Assembly: GCA_036338615.1 (NCBI GenBank)
Contig: JAYZBT010000254.1
Location: forward strand, 1-5,903
DNA: 5,903 nucleotides
DNA from: UBA1138 sp036338615
GTDB lineage: Bacteria; Gemmatimonadota; Gemmatimonadetes; Longimicrobiales; Gaopeijiaceae
Direction: 5' to 3'
This document shows, piece by piece, positions 5,769 to 5,903 of this stretch. Position 1 is the first letter of the stretch, and the number at the start of each line of letters is the position of its first letter. The notes beneath the pieces were generated by a model that was not told the DNA's origin, searched no databases, and worked only from the letters and a program-made list of their open reading frames with translations. The position numbers were made by a program, and so were the translations under genes.

Positions 5769-5903
5769 GTGAAGGCCCGAGGCTGGCTTGCTACGGCGTG
5801 GTGTAGGTCACTAGTCGTCCTCGTCGGTCTGGTCACCGCTTGCGGCCCCGCGTCCCCGGGTCCCGCCGGCCCAGAGGACCAACCGAAAACGATACGGTTC
5901 CTC
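5769..5903 (+). CDS. Lipoprotein, N-terminal part only (cut by window edge)
   Basis: Forty-five codons are open from GTG to the end of the window. The product begins MKARGWLATAWCRS, has a hydrophobic core LVVLVGLVTAC and a good lipobox (V-T-A-C, lipidated Cys at residue 25), then a Gly/Pro/Ala-rich flexible linker (GPASPGPAGPEDQP) and the start of what may be a beta strand (KTIRFL). It should therefore be lipid-anchored in the envelope and exported by Sec. The perfect ribosome site and 20-bp spacing put it in the same operon as the cytochrome and DUF1552 genes. The mature domain lies outside the window, so the function cannot be read; KTIRFL after a lipoprotein linker could open a solute-binding protein or a beta-propeller, but this is a guess. 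The GTG start is chosen because no ATG lies in frame near the ribosome site. Confidence 0.75.
   Translation, partial: MKARGWLATAWCRSLVVLVGLVTACGPASPGPAGPEDQPKTIRFL

Noticed and set aside
1..5903. CRISPR arrays, tRNA/rRNA genes, insertion sequences, phage or transfer signatures
   Set aside because: No regularly spaced repeats, tRNA cloverleaf with CCA-type end, transposase motif or terminal inverted repeats were seen; composition is uniform across the window.

Overview
The window is high-GC DNA, gene-dense, with strongly G/C-ended codons. It carries one recognisable exported redox-type gene pair. The pairing of a PSCyt/PSD-type cytochrome protein (Pfam DUF1587-DUF1595-DUF1592-DUF1588-DUF1585) with a DUF1552 (HXXSHH) protein is typical of Planctomycetota, Acidobacteriota, Gemmatimonadota, Myxococcota and related, mostly uncultured Gram-negative lineages. 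I favour a Gemmatimonadota- or Acidobacteriota-like environmental genome, but the sequence alone does not settle the phylum.

Layout. Bases 1-60 hold a strong GC-rich hairpin (18-53). Bases 64-340 hold what look like two truncated gene tails placed back to back. A minus-strand C-terminal fragment ends at 64, and a plus-strand C-terminal fragment of a class V (cysteine-desulfurase-fold) aminotransferase ends at 337 and is broken by a 5-bp tandem duplication. Bases 360-1847 (minus) encode a secreted protein made almost wholly of ankyrin repeats. Bases 1848-1957 are a compact divergent control region with candidate back-to-back promoters and a near-perfect palindrome. Bases 1958-4417 (plus) encode the exported cytochrome-type protein with two CxxCH haem motifs. 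Bases 4414-5748 (plus) encode the DUF1552 protein with a twin-arginine signal, overlapping its neighbour by 4 bp (ATGA). From 5769 to the window edge, a GTG-initiated lipoprotein begins behind a perfect AGGAGG and is cut off after 45 codons.

How the genes may work together. The three plus-strand genes look like one operon, with tight spacing and no terminator between them, and all products are directed out of the cytoplasm. The divergent ankyrin protein also has a signal peptide. The set therefore looks like a periplasmic or envelope module: a Sec-exported, possibly lipid-anchored di-haem protein; a Tat-exported HXXSHH protein that may be folded with a cofactor before export; a further lipoprotein; and an ankyrin scaffold. 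No substrate or reaction is established for this family pair, and I do not assign one. The most unusual points are the double-truncation junction near base 145, the 5-bp duplication, and the shared divergent promoter/palindrome.
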